A stretch of 64,000 nt of DNA from AWTP1-13 sp050248715 (lineage in GTDB: Bacteria; Pseudomonadota; Alphaproteobacteria; Rhizobiales; Hyphomicrobiaceae). The translations under genes and the position numbers were made by a program. The stretch lies in contig JBFWRV010000019.1 in assembly GCA_050248715.1 (NCBI GenBank), forward strand, positions 27,081 through 91,080. The letters are read 5' to 3'. The number at the start of each line of letters is the position of its first letter. The stretch's first letter is position 1. The notes under the pieces were generated by a model. It saw only the letters and a program-made list of their open reading frames with translations, was not told the DNA's origin and made no database searches. Positions 53,779 through 61,224 of this stretch are shown in pieces.

Positions 53779-54060
53779 ATGAGGAACCCGAAAGCAGTGG
53801 CGTTGAAGGAGCGGTTAACTGCTATAGCCGGGGAGGCCGGGTTTGACATCCAGGAGCCATTTGGCGAGGCCAGGAAGGGCAAAGGCGCGGCAGCTGTGAA
53901 GTTCCGTGACCCCAAGACTCCTGAGAACACCTGGACTTGTAGAGGCAGACCGCTACGTTGGCTGGCTGCCACACTCAAGGGTGGCAAAGCCAAGAAGGAA
54001 GGCTTCCTGATCCGACCTCGCACGGATGGCCCAATTGGGAGGGTGATCAAATGGACATAG
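53779..54060 (+). CDS. H-NS-family-like DNA-binding protein
   Basis: A 93-residue protein. The C-terminal half matches the H-NS histone family DNA-binding tail: KFRDPKTPENTWTCRGRPLR followed by WLAATLKGGKAKKEGFLI, equivalent to the usual TWxGRGRxPxWLxxxLxxGxxLxxFLI. The usual GRGR reads CRGR here. The N-terminal half is basic (MRNPKAVALKERLTAIAGEA) and resembles a short helix rather than the standard long coiled coil, so the oligomerisation mode is unclear. It would silence AT-rich DNA or control the element. The start follows a GGGAGGGGG site. Confidence 0.7.
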   Translation: MRNPKAVALKERLTAIAGEAGFDIQEPFGEARKGKGAAAVKFRDPKTPENTWTCRGRPLRWLAATLKGGKAKKEGFLIRPRTDGPIGRVIKWT

Positions 54061-54290
54061 GGGAACTGGTGTTTGGTATTGTGATGGTCGCCGTATCATT
54101 ATGTGCTTTTTGGTTTTCACTTCCAAAAGAAGATGGACAGGTGCGTCCGTTCCTCCGCAGTGACCATGCCCAATCGTATTTCGCTGTAGTTATTCTCGGC
54201 ATGTTTGCCTTGGGCATCGTCAACATCGTCACCGGCCTTGTGCCGGGTCAGGCGGGTAGCCTTTACGACAATAGACCCACGAAAAAATAA
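54051..54290 (+). CDS. Small membrane protein overlapping the H-NS-like gene
   Basis: A 79-residue protein with two membrane helices (about 4-22 and 44-64), MDIGELVFGIVMVAVSLCAF and YFAVVILGMFALGIVNIVTG, separated by a charged loop. It overlaps the preceding gene by 10 bp and has a GGGAGGG ribosome binding site, so it is co-translated with it. No family is recognised. It is the last gene before the tRNA end of the insert. Confidence 0.65.
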   Translation: MDIGELVFGIVMVAVSLCAFWFSLPKEDGQVRPFLRSDHAQSYFAVVILGMFALGIVNIVTGLVPGQAGSLYDNRPTKK

Positions 54291-54377
54291 GGTAAGGGTA
54301 GCGTTGCCCGCAAGCATGCCATGTTGGACAGTCACCAGCCAAAACGTCGTCTAACAGCCTTGATTTTATTAGGGTGA

Positions 54378-54393
54378 TGGCGGTCCCGGCAGG
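54378..54393. other. Right attachment site within tRNA-Arg
   Basis: The tRNA 3' end, TGGCGGTCCCGGCAGG in plus orientation, identical to the left site. The tRNA gene remains complete, as expected when the integrating element restores the 3' end. Confidence 0.8.
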
Positions 54394-54453
54394 ACTTGAA
54401 CCCGCAACCTTCGCGTTCGAAGCGCGCTGCTCTATCCGTTGAGCTACGGGACC
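54378..54453 (-). tRNA. tRNA-Arg (anticodon TCG)
   Basis: On the minus strand the gene folds as a standard cloverleaf. The acceptor is GGTCCCG/CGGGACC, the D stem GCTC/GAGC, and the anticodon loop CTTCGAA has anticodon TCG, reading the arginine codon CGA. The T arm is GCGGG-TTCAAGT-CCTGC. The discriminator is G and CCA is encoded (54378-54380). One anticodon-stem pair (the outermost) is a G-A mismatch. The last 16 bases are duplicated at 53220-53235. Confidence 0.95.
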
Positions 54454-54592
54454 GCTTCCCCACACAGGAGCCCAGGATGCCCGTGTTCGCGGCGTCGTTT
54501 CAAGAGGCGGCAAGCAATCTGCGGGTGAACCTGACGCAAACCGTCGCGAGGCGATGCGGAAGTGCTACGGGGAGGGCGGGCGCCCCTGCGGG

Positions 54593-55008
54593 TCAGCGGA
54601 AGGAGCTATAGCTTTCCCACGCGCGCTTGAAGTCCGGGTCGCTTGCGGAGAGTTCCCGCATCAGGCCGTCCCGGGCGTTGCGCACCCCATCGAGGATGTC
54701 CTTGCTGAAGGTGTGCACCTGGCTTTCCTCGCCTTCAGCCTGTCGAGTGCGGCCTTGGCGTTGGCGGCGTACTCCCCGATCGCCTGGGCAATATTCTGCC
54801 GGCATGCCTCGCCGATCAGCCCCTTCTGGGCCAAGGACGCGCCGACCAGCGTGACGTCATTGTGCGGGTTCTTGAGAGGACCGACCTTGGCCGCATAGCT
54901 CTTGTTGCCGATCAGCAGGGCATGGCGTGCCGGCTCCTGGGCGGCGGCGGACGCCACGTGCCACGCCAGACAAACAGCAGCCATCAAGACAACGAGGGCG
55001 CGCGGCAT
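54593..55008 (-). pseudogene. Chimeric pseudogene: caspase-like start joined to a TRAP binding-protein end
   Basis: From 55008 the frame encodes a signal peptide (MPRALVVLMAAVCLAWHVAS ...) and a caspase (peptidase C14) start, RHALLIGNKSYAAKVGPLKN then PHNDVTLVGASLAQKGL. It continues with IGEACRQNIAQAIGEYAANA and AALDRL, which looks like the C-terminal helix of DctP binding proteins. Around 54730 the frame changes, and the expected DctP end (VHTFSKDILDGVRNARDGLM, ELSASDPDFKRAWESYSSFR) is in another frame to 54593. The unshifted frame ends at 54661. Deletion between two genes plus a frameshift explains this best. Confidence 0.6.
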
Positions 55009-55100
55009 CGGCCACTTTCCGGCTGAAAGTTCGTATTCACCATAGCACGGCCCTGCGCGCAGCCGCACCTCGCGGCCCTTGCGCCAGCAACCGGCAGTGC

Positions 55101-55439
55101 TCAGCCGGCCGCACCGGCCGTTTGGTCGGCGATCCAGCGCAGGAAGTTCTCCGATCCACCCTCCACGGGCAGGACGAGCAGCGCCGGATTGGCATAGGGG
55201 TGCAGCTTGCGGGCCTCGGCCACCACCGCATCCGCCAGGGCCGCTCGCGTCTTGATCAGCATTGCGGCCTCGCTCTCGCGCTGGCGCTTGCCGTCCCAGA
55301 CGTAGATGGCCGTCATGCCCGGGAAGATATTGACACAGGCGACCAGTCCCCGGTCTACCAGCACTCCGCCGACGCGCTCGGCCTCCGCGGCGGACGGAAA
55401 GGTCGAGTAGATAAGAACGGGCTTGTCGATTGGGCGCAA
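55101..55439 (-). CDS. cutA: Divalent-cation tolerance protein CutA
   Basis: A 112-residue trimeric cytosolic protein of the CutA1 family: LIYSTFPSAAEAERVGGVLV, LVACVNIFPGMTAIYVWDGK, SEAAMLIKTRAALADAVVAE and LHPYANPALLVLPVEGGSEN. The family is linked to copper tolerance, but the molecular role is unclear. The start codon appears to be TTG at 55439 (MRPIDKP); no ATG fits. It is divergent from the NAD kinase gene. Confidence 0.93.
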   Translation of the reverse strand: MRPIDKPVLIYSTFPSAAEAERVGGVLVDRGLVACVNIFPGMTAIYVWDGKRQRESEAAMLIKTRAALADAVVAEARKLHPYANPALLVLPVEGGSENFLRWIADQTAGAAG

Positions 55440-55507
55440 CTGAGCGAGCCTCCCTGCCGGCGTGCGACGGGGCCGGACCGCTCCCCGCGCGATTGAGCTG
55501 ACCCCGG

Positions 55508-56290
55508 ATGCAGAGCCTAACCCGAAAGTTCGAGAAAATCGCCTTCGTCGCCAGCGAGGTGCCGGAGGCCCAGGCCGCGCGCGAGCGCCTGATCAAGACC
55601 TACGGCAATACGGAGCCCGGCAATGCCGACGCCATCGTGGCGCTCGGCGGCGACGGCCTGATGCTGCAGACGCTGCACCGCCACCTCAACGACCGGGTGC
55701 CCATCTATGGCATGAACCGCGGCTCGACCGGCTTTCTCATGAACGACTACCGCGAGGACGACCTGCTTGGCCGCCTGGCACGGGCCGAGATCAACACCAT
55801 CCATCCCCTCGCCATGCGCGCCCTCGACCAGAGCGGCCGCGAGCATCGGGCGCTCGCCATCAACGAGGTGCACCTGTTCCGCGAGACCTACCAGGCCGCC
55901 AAGCTGCGGATTTCGGTCGACGGCAAGGTGCGGCTGGAGGAGCTCATCTGCGACGGCGTGCTGGTGGCGACGCCGGCCGGCTCCACGGCCTACAATCTCT
56001 CGGTGTTCGGGCCGATCCTGCCCATCAACGCGCCCCTGCTGGCGCTGACGCCGATCAGCGCGTTCCGGCCGCGGCGCTGGCGCGGCGCGCTTCTCCCCAA
56101 CGCCGCCAAGATGGCCTTCGACGTGCTGGAGCCCAGGAAGCGCCCGGTCAGCGCCGTCGCCGACCACGACGAGACGCGCTCGGTGGTGCGCGTCGAGGTG
56201 GAGCAGGCGACCGGGACTGACCTCTACATGATGTTCGACCCCGGCCACAGCCTGGACGAGCGCATCCTCAAGGAACAGTTCTGGTATTGA
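55508..56290 (+). CDS. nadK: NAD kinase
   Basis: A 260-residue ATP-NAD kinase that makes NADP. The phosphate-binding GGDG motif is VALGGDGLMLQTL (47-50). Other hallmarks are YGMNRGSTGFLMNDY, AINEVHLFRE, and the second glycine/serine motif DGVLVATPAGSTAYNLS. The length is typical for the alphaproteobacterial form, which lacks the N-terminal extension. It is divergent from cutA with a 68-bp gap. Confidence 0.96.
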   Translation: MQSLTRKFEKIAFVASEVPEAQAARERLIKTYGNTEPGNADAIVALGGDGLMLQTLHRHLNDRVPIYGMNRGSTGFLMNDYREDDLLGRLARAEINTIHPLAMRALDQSGREHRALAINEVHLFRETYQAAKLRISVDGKVRLEELICDGVLVATPAGSTAYNLSVFGPILPINAPLLALTPISAFRPRRWRGALLPNAAKMAFDVLEPRKRPVSAVADHDETRSVVRVEVEQATGTDLYMMFDPGHSLDERILKEQFWY

Positions 56291-56598
56291 CGGGCGGGGC
56301 GACGCCTTGCGGGGCGCGGCACGGATGTGTGCGGGGCGCGACACAGGGTACAGGGCTTGGCACGGGTGACGCCGTCGTCCTGAGCTTGTCGAAGGACGGG
56401 CTGCAGATACCTGAGGCGTGCTTCGACAGGCTCAGCACGAGGGTGGAGCATGAGGCTCGGCACGAGGGTGGGGCATGGGGCTCGGCACGGGGGTGGGGAG
56501 CATGAGGCTCGGCACGGGGGTGGAGCATGAGGCTCGGCACGGGGGTGGAGCATGGGGCTCAGGACAGGACGGAGACCTCGTCCTGAGCCACACGAGCC
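56291..56598. repeat. Family A elements and a 25-bp minisatellite
   Basis: No gene is seen. Family A palindromes occur near 56380 and 56420. From 56439 to 56565 a 25-bp unit (consensus GGGGGTGGAGCATGAGGCTC-GGCAC) is repeated five times; the third copy is 27 bp. The last copy ends in a partial family A motif. Confidence 0.85.
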
Positions 56599-57936
56599 TT
56601 AGGTGCGCAGGAAGCCTTCCACTTCGCTTTCGGTCCAGGAGAGCACCTTCTCCATCGGCTCGCCCTGCATGTGGCGCACGGTCATCTTGGTCATGATGCC
56701 CTGCACATAGATCTGCACGGCAATCTTGGGCGGTGCGGGGGCCCCGGCAATCGACACGATCTGGTGATCGTTGCGGTTGGGGTAGTGATAAAGCGTGCCT
56801 TTCGGCGGTCCCTCCTCCTCCCAGGTCTTGAGTGTGGTCAGATTGGCGAACGCCGGGTTGTCGAAGCCCTGGCTGGCGGCGACCATCTTCGCGACCGCGG
56901 CGGGCTGCGAAAGATGCGCAAGCAGGCTCTTGCCCGCCGACTTGTTCTTGCCGAACGACCACAGGCCCCAGAAATACGGGATGCAGGGCGTGTAGCGGCC
57001 CTTGGGACCCGCCGGCATGCCGTGCGTCCACAGCTGCTCGGCAACCTTGGGCGCATCACGCTTGGCCACCGCCCAGGCACTGGGCGGATTGAGAATCAGT
57101 GCACTCTTGCCGGCGACGAGCGCCTTGTTATTCGAGGCGTCGTCCCAGGCCGGTGCATCGGGCGGGAAGAACCGGGCAAGGCGGGTGTAGTAGTCGAGCG
57201 CCTGGCGCACGGCGTCCGTCTTGACGGTGATGTTGCCCTTGGCGTCGACCAGGTGGGCGCCGAAGGCGTCGAAGAACGCGCCGGCGCTGTCGACTGAGTC
57301 GGTGGTGGTTCCGAGCCCGATCCCGAATGGGACGCCGGCCTTGTGGCAGGCCTCCGCCGCCTTCATGAAGACATCGAGTGTCCAGTTGTCCGCCTTGGGC
57401 GCCGCCCCGGCCGGATACATGGCCTGGACGTCGATGCCGGCATGCTGTTTCATGAGGTCGATGCGCGAGCATGGGCCCTTGACGTTGCTGCCACGCGTTG
57501 CCGGCACCGCCACCCAATGGCCTTCGGACATGCCCAGATACTTGGCCGTCGCGTTGGCGTCGCCGTTCTGCTTGATCAGCGGCAACATCACGTCGTCGAG
57601 CGGCTCGAGCAGCTTGGCGTGATCGGCCGGCCCCCAGCAGCGGAACGTGAAGACGTCGTGCCCCGTTCTGGATTGGGCCTGCGCCTGCTCGGTCAGCAGC
57701 AGCTTGTTGCCCTGCGTGGTGATGTAGTCGATCTGGACCTCGACCTTCTCCTTGGCCGCCCATTCCTCGATCAGCGCCGTGCTTGCGGCGTTGGCCGTCG
57801 GCACCCAGTGGTCCCAGAGGCCGACCGAGAGCCTGCCCGCGGCGTGCGCGCCGCAAACGTAGGGCATGGCCACCATGGCGGTGGAGGCTGCGCTGGTAGC
57901 AATCAATCGCCGGCGTGTAAGCCCTTTCGTGTGCAT
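56599..57936 (-). CDS. ABC transporter extracellular solute-binding protein (family 1 type)
   Basis: A 445-residue exported binding protein. A twin-arginine signal starts the protein (TRRRLIATSAASTAMVAMPY). The mature part has LSVGLWDHWVPTANAASTAL, QIDYITTQGNKLLLTEQAQA, and the typical middle stretch NWTLDVFMKAAEACHKAGVP. SALILNPPSAWAVAKRDAPK and a TTLKTW...GPPKGTLYHYP end follow. It should bind a sugar or glycoside-like solute, but no ABC permease is adjacent, so its partner must be elsewhere. Confidence 0.92.
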   Translation of the reverse strand: MHTKGLTRRRLIATSAASTAMVAMPYVCGAHAAGRLSVGLWDHWVPTANAASTALIEEWAAKEKVEVQIDYITTQGNKLLLTEQAQAQSRTGHDVFTFRCWGPADHAKLLEPLDDVMLPLIKQNGDANATAKYLGMSEGHWVAVPATRGSNVKGPCSRIDLMKQHAGIDVQAMYPAGAAPKADNWTLDVFMKAAEACHKAGVPFGIGLGTTTDSVDSAGAFFDAFGAHLVDAKGNITVKTDAVRQALDYYTRLARFFPPDAPAWDDASNNKALVAGKSALILNPPSAWAVAKRDAPKVAEQLWTHGMPAGPKGRYTPCIPYFWGLWSFGKNKSAGKSLLAHLSQPAAVAKMVAASQGFDNPAFANLTTLKTWEEEGPPKGTLYHYPNRNDHQIVSIAGAPAPPKIAVQIYVQGIMTKMTVRHMQGEPMEKVLSWTESEVEGFLRT

Positions 57937-58102
57937 GTTGCGTTCTCCCTTCTGAGACGGGAGACGAACGCGCCGCTTTCATTGTCGGGCCTTGGACGGG
58001 TCGTGCCGCGTGCGCATCCGGCAACCGTCGAAAGGCAGACTACGTCAGATATCCGGGCCAGTCGGCGACAATCGATGCTGCGGTGCGGGAGGTGTACCAG
58101 TC
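57937..58102. other. Intergenic stretch upstream of the toxin remnant
   Basis: These 166 bases lie upstream of the leftward ABC binding-protein gene and should contain its promoter, although no clear -35/-10 pair was seen. The text CAGACTACGTCAGATATCCGGG near 58038 may be degraded coding sequence of the following toxin remnant. Confidence 0.35.
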
Positions 58103-58249
58103 GGGCGCCCCCTGCCCCGCCTCGATGCGGGATTGCGCCGAACCGCGTGGCGGGAGTACTTGATCTACGATCGGCCGAGCGCAGACAGGATGGAGATCGC
58201 GCGTGTGCTGCACGGCCGGCGCAGCATCAGTGCAAGGCTATTCGACTGA
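58103..58249 (+). pseudogene. RelE/ParE toxin remnant (C-terminal half)
   Basis: About 48 codons, GRPLPRLDAGLRRTAWREYL then IYDRPSADRMEIARVLHGRR and SISARLFD, match the end of ParE/RelE toxins (YLIxYRPxxDGIEIxRVLHGxRDIxxLF). No matching N-terminal half is found in any frame upstream, so this is a truncated and inactive gene. No antitoxin gene is recognised beside it. Confidence 0.65.
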
Positions 58250-58276
58250 GCGAATCGCGAAGCCAGAGGAGCAACC

Positions 58277-58732
58277 ATGCAGGGATTGTACCTGGAGGAG
58301 TTCGAGGTCGGGCGCAAGTTCGAGCATGCGCTGCGCCGCACGGTGACCGAGATGGACAACACGCTCTTCTCCTGTCTCACCCACAATCCCCAGCCGCTCC
58401 ACATCGACCACCACTTCGCCGCGCAAACCGAATGGGGCAAGCCGCTGGTCAACAGCCTGTTCACGCTGGGGGTGATGATCGGCGTGTCGGTGGGAGATAC
58501 GACCATCGGCACCACTGTCGGCAATCTCGGCATGACCGACGTCAAGTTCCCCAAGCCCGTCTTCCACGGCGATACGCTCAATTTCACCACGGAGGTGCTG
58601 AGCAAGCGCGAGAGCAAGTCGCGCAGCGACGTCGGCATCGTCGAGTTCCTGCACAAGGCCTTCAACCAGAAGGGCGAGCTGGTGGCGGAGTGCCGGCGGC
58701 AGGGGATGATGCGCAAGCGGCCGAAGGGCTGA
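58277..58732 (+). CDS. MaoC-family (hotdog-fold) acyl-CoA hydratase
   Basis: A 151-residue protein starting MQGLYLEEFEVGRKFEHALR. The hydratase site is TVTEMDNTLFSCLTHNPQPL followed by HIDHHFAAQTEWGKPLVNSL, with the NPxPLHxD aspartate-histidine pair. It ends with a GELVAECRRQGMMRKRPKG tail. The family hydrates enoyl- or mesaconyl-type CoA esters. It is 3 bp upstream of the CitE/Mcl-type gene, so the two act in one pathway. Confidence 0.92.
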   Translation: MQGLYLEEFEVGRKFEHALRRTVTEMDNTLFSCLTHNPQPLHIDHHFAAQTEWGKPLVNSLFTLGVMIGVSVGDTTIGTTVGNLGMTDVKFPKPVFHGDTLNFTTEVLSKRESKSRSDVGIVEFLHKAFNQKGELVAECRRQGMMRKRPKG

Positions 58733-58735
58733 CCC

Positions 58736-59620
58736 ATGCGCTCCTTGCTGTTCATTCCCGCGGACGACGCCAGGAAGCTCGCCAAGGGCGCAGGCTCGGG
58801 TGCGGACGCGCTCATCCTCGATCTGGAGGATGCGGTAGCCGCAGCACGCAAGGCGGAGGCCCGCGTGATCTGCGCGGAGTACATCGCGGCCACCCGCGCG
58901 CTGCCCAAGCGCCCCCTGCTCTACGTGCGGGTGAATGCCATGGATACGCCTCATTGGGAGGCCGACCTCGACGGCGTCATGGGCAGCAGGCCCGACGGCA
59001 TTCTCCTGCCCAAGGCCCGCTCCGGCGAAGACGTTCACACCCTGTCGATCGCCCTGCACCATGCCGAGGAGCGCGCAGGCGCCGAGAAGGGGGCAACGCG
59101 GATCATTGCCATCATCACGGAGGTTCCGATCTCGCTGCTGAAGCTCGACACCTACATCGGCGCGAGCGCGCGGCTCGGAGGCTTGACGTGGGGTGCGGAG
59201 GACCTCTCGGGCGTGATCGGCGCGGAGACCAACCGCGAGCCCGACGGGCGCTGGACCTCGCCCTACCAGGTTGCCCGCAACCTGTGCCTGTTCACGGCGG
59301 CGGCTGCCGGCGCCCAGCCGATCGACACGGTGTTCGTCAACTTCCGCGATCAGGACGGCCTGCGCCGGGAGGCCAGGGAAGCCGCCCGCGACGGCTTCAC
59401 GGGCAAGATGGCGATCCACCCGGGGCAGGTGGCGATCATCAACGAGGTATTCACGCCGGGGCCGGAGGAGGTCGCGGTTTCGCAAGAGATCGTCAAGGCC
59501 TTCGCCGACAACCCGCAGGCCGGCGTCGTCGGCATCCGCGGGCAGATGATCGACAAGGCGCATCTCGTCCGCGCCGAGCGCATTCTCGCCCGCGCGAAAA
59601 TGCTGGAGGCGCAAGCGTAG
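58736..59620 (+). CDS. HpcH/HpaI-CitE type CoA ester lyase
   Basis: A 294-residue TIM-barrel enzyme, MRSLLFIPADDARKLAKGAG then LILDLEDAVAAARKAEARVI with the metal/catalytic ED pair. RPLLYVRVNAMDTPHWEADL, IIAIITEVPISLLKLDTYIG, WGAEDLSGVIGAETNREPDG and KMAIHPGQVAIINEVFTPGP are conserved in malyl-CoA/citramalyl-CoA lyases (Mcl, CitE, ClyA). With the MaoC hydratase it may degrade itaconyl-, mesaconyl- or methylmalyl-type CoA esters, which is inference. Confidence 0.93.
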   Translation: MRSLLFIPADDARKLAKGAGSGADALILDLEDAVAAARKAEARVICAEYIAATRALPKRPLLYVRVNAMDTPHWEADLDGVMGSRPDGILLPKARSGEDVHTLSIALHHAEERAGAEKGATRIIAIITEVPISLLKLDTYIGASARLGGLTWGAEDLSGVIGAETNREPDGRWTSPYQVARNLCLFTAAAAGAQPIDTVFVNFRDQDGLRREAREAARDGFTGKMAIHPGQVAIINEVFTPGPEEVAVSQEIVKAFADNPQAGVVGIRGQMIDKAHLVRAERILARAKMLEAQA

Positions 59621-59632
59621 GAGCGGTGTCGC

Positions 59633-59821
59633 ATGTGGGAAATCTTCGTCGCGACGATCTACTTCGGGACGTTCATCACCATCGGCATCCTGGCCAGGAT
59701 CATTCTCGACAGGGTGATGCGGAAGTCGGGCGTCGAGCTTGCCGACGTGCAGGCCCAGGCGGGCCCGAACCGCAGGGAGCGCAGCGTCTTTCTGCTCGGC
59801 GCATGGCGCACGGAGCGCTAG
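59633..59821 (+). CDS. Small membrane protein downstream of the lyase gene
   Basis: A 62-residue protein with a single membrane helix (about 4-26, MWEIFVATIYFGTFITIGIL) and a basic tail (GPNRRERSVFLLGAWRTER). It is 12 bp after the lyase gene on the same strand, probably in the same transcript. No family is recognised. Confidence 0.6.
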   Translation: MWEIFVATIYFGTFITIGILARIILDRVMRKSGVELADVQAQAGPNRRERSVFLLGAWRTER

Positions 59822-59854
59822 GCCGGCGCGCTTCCGATCAACCCAGCCCCCTGT

Positions 59855-59975
59855 CATCCCGGAATTCACCGAAGGCGAATGTCCGGGACCCAGGGCTGCG
59901 GCGAAGGATGGTGCTCGTGGTCCTGGATCCCGGCTCTGCGCGCTTCGCTCTCCGGCCGGGATGACAGGAAGGTGG
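59855..59975. repeat. Family B dispersed repeat, inverted pair
   Basis: CTGTCATCCCGGAATTCACCGAAGGCGAATGTCCGGGACCCAGG on the left and CCTGGATCCCGG...CTCCGGCCGGGATGACAGG on the right are opposed copies of the family B ends. The pair could form a long stem and lies between the convergent small membrane gene and pobA. Confidence 0.8.
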
Positions 59976-60045
59976 TCCCACCCAACGTTTCGCCTCGACA
60001 GGATCGGAAAGCGGTGTAGATGCGGGGAGTGTTGGGTCTTCGGGA

Positions 60046-61224
60046 TCAGGCTATCGGCAGGCCGACGTAGTTCTCTGCAAGGGTGGTTTGCGCGGCCCTG
60101 GACGAAGCAAGGTAGGCGAGCTCGGCCATCTGAGCGCGGCGCTCGAAAGGGCTGGCCTCGGGGAATCGGTGGGTGAGGCCGGTCATCCACCAGGAGAAGC
60201 GCTGCGCTTTCCACACGCGCTGCAAACAGCGCGCCGAATATCCCTCCAGCAGATCGCTGCGCGCCGACTTGTAGTGGGCGATGAGCGCCTCCGCCAGGAA
60301 GCGCACGTCGGCGGCGGCGAGGTTGAGACCCTTGGCGCCCGTGGGCGGCACGATGTGGGCGGCATCGCCCGCGAGGAAGAGGCGGCCATGGCGCATCGGC
60401 TCGGCCACGAACGAGCGCAGCTGGGCCACGCTCTTCTCGATCGACGGACCCGTTGCAAGCAAGGCCGCAGCATCGGTTGGAATGCGCCGCTGCAGCTCGC
60501 TCCAGAAGCGGTCGTCGGACCAGTCGGCGACGTCCTCGTCGGCCGGAACCTGCAGGTAGTAGCGGCTGCGCGTCGTCGAGCGCATGGTGCACAGCGCAAA
60601 GCCGCGCTCGCTGTTGGCATAGATCAGCTCGTGGTTGACGGGCGTCGTGTCGGAGAGAATGCCGAGCCAGCCGAAGGGATAGACCCGCTCGTAGATGCGG
60701 ATCACCTCCTGCGGGATGGCCTGCCGGCTCACCCCATGGAAGCCGTCGCAGCCGGCAATGAAGTCGCAGGCGATCTCGTGGGCTTCTCCGGCCTTGTGAT
60801 AGCGCAGGCTCGGCCTATCGTTGCTGAGCCCGTGCAGGCTGACGTCCTCGGCCTCGTAGACGACGTTGGTGCCGGCGGCCGCATGCGCGTCCATCAGATC
60901 TTTCTGGATCTCGGCCTGGCCGTAGATGGTGACGACCTTGCCGGCGAGGGCCCTCAGATCGATGCGATGGCGGCGGCCGTCGAAGGCCAGCTCCACGCCC
61001 TCGTGGATCAGCCGCTCGCGCGCGAGCCGCGCGCCGACGCCGGCCTCGGTGAGAAGGTCGACGGTGCCTTGCTCCAGGAGTCCGGCGCGAACGCGGGCGC
61101 GCAGATACTCGGGCGTCCGCCTCTCCAGGACGACGCAGTCGATGCCCTGCAGGGCGAGGAGGCGGGCAAGCAGCAGTCCCGACGGCCCGCCGCCGACGAT
61201 TCCCACTTGTGTGCGCATATGCAT
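60046..61224 (-). CDS. pobA: 4-hydroxybenzoate 3-monooxygenase
   Basis: A 392-residue FAD monooxygenase that converts 4-hydroxybenzoate to protocatechuate with NADPH. Motifs are VGIVGGGPSGLLLARLLALQ at the N-terminus, the DG motif in ACDFIAGCDGFHGVSR, and the GD motif LFLAGDAAHIVPPTGAKGLN. LEQGTVDLLTEAGVG and NVVYEAEDVSLHGL are typical of PobA. The start is MHMRTQ at 61224. The frame stays open upstream only because of a stop-free repeat array. Confidence 0.96.
   Translation of the reverse strand: MHMRTQVGIVGGGPSGLLLARLLALQGIDCVVLERRTPEYLRARVRAGLLEQGTVDLLTEAGVGARLARERLIHEGVELAFDGRRHRIDLRALAGKVVTIYGQAEIQKDLMDAHAAAGTNVVYEAEDVSLHGLSNDRPSLRYHKAGEAHEIACDFIAGCDGFHGVSRQAIPQEVIRIYERVYPFGWLGILSDTTPVNHELIYANSERGFALCTMRSTTRSRYYLQVPADEDVADWSDDRFWSELQRRIPTDAAALLATGPSIEKSVAQLRSFVAEPMRHGRLFLAGDAAHIVPPTGAKGLNLAAADVRFLAEALIAHYKSARSDLLEGYSARCLQRVWKAQRFSWWMTGLTHRFPEASPFERRAQMAELAYLASSRAAQTTLAENYVGLPIA

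Larger units (their letters stand above)
53220..54377. mobile_element. Mini integrative element or island remnant at tRNA-Arg
   Basis: A segment of about 1,158 bp sits next to the 3' end of tRNA-Arg and is bounded by a perfect 16-bp direct repeat of that end. Base composition inside is clearly lower: 29 of 60 G+C at 53581-53640 and 26 of 60 at 54061-54120, against 43 of 60 at 55621-55680 in a flanking gene. It holds three small genes and no recombinase. Inverted repeats near both ends (ACTGTCCAAC at 53319 with GTTGGACAGT at 54323; GTTAGAC at 53274 with GTCTAAC at 54349) may be arm sites. It is either mobilised in trans or the remains of a larger element. Confidence 0.75.

Noticed and set aside
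58238..60592. Minus-strand open frame of 784 codons opposite the MaoC and lyase genes
   Set aside because: It is antisense to two clear enzyme genes and crosses a family B repeat; no domain is seen.
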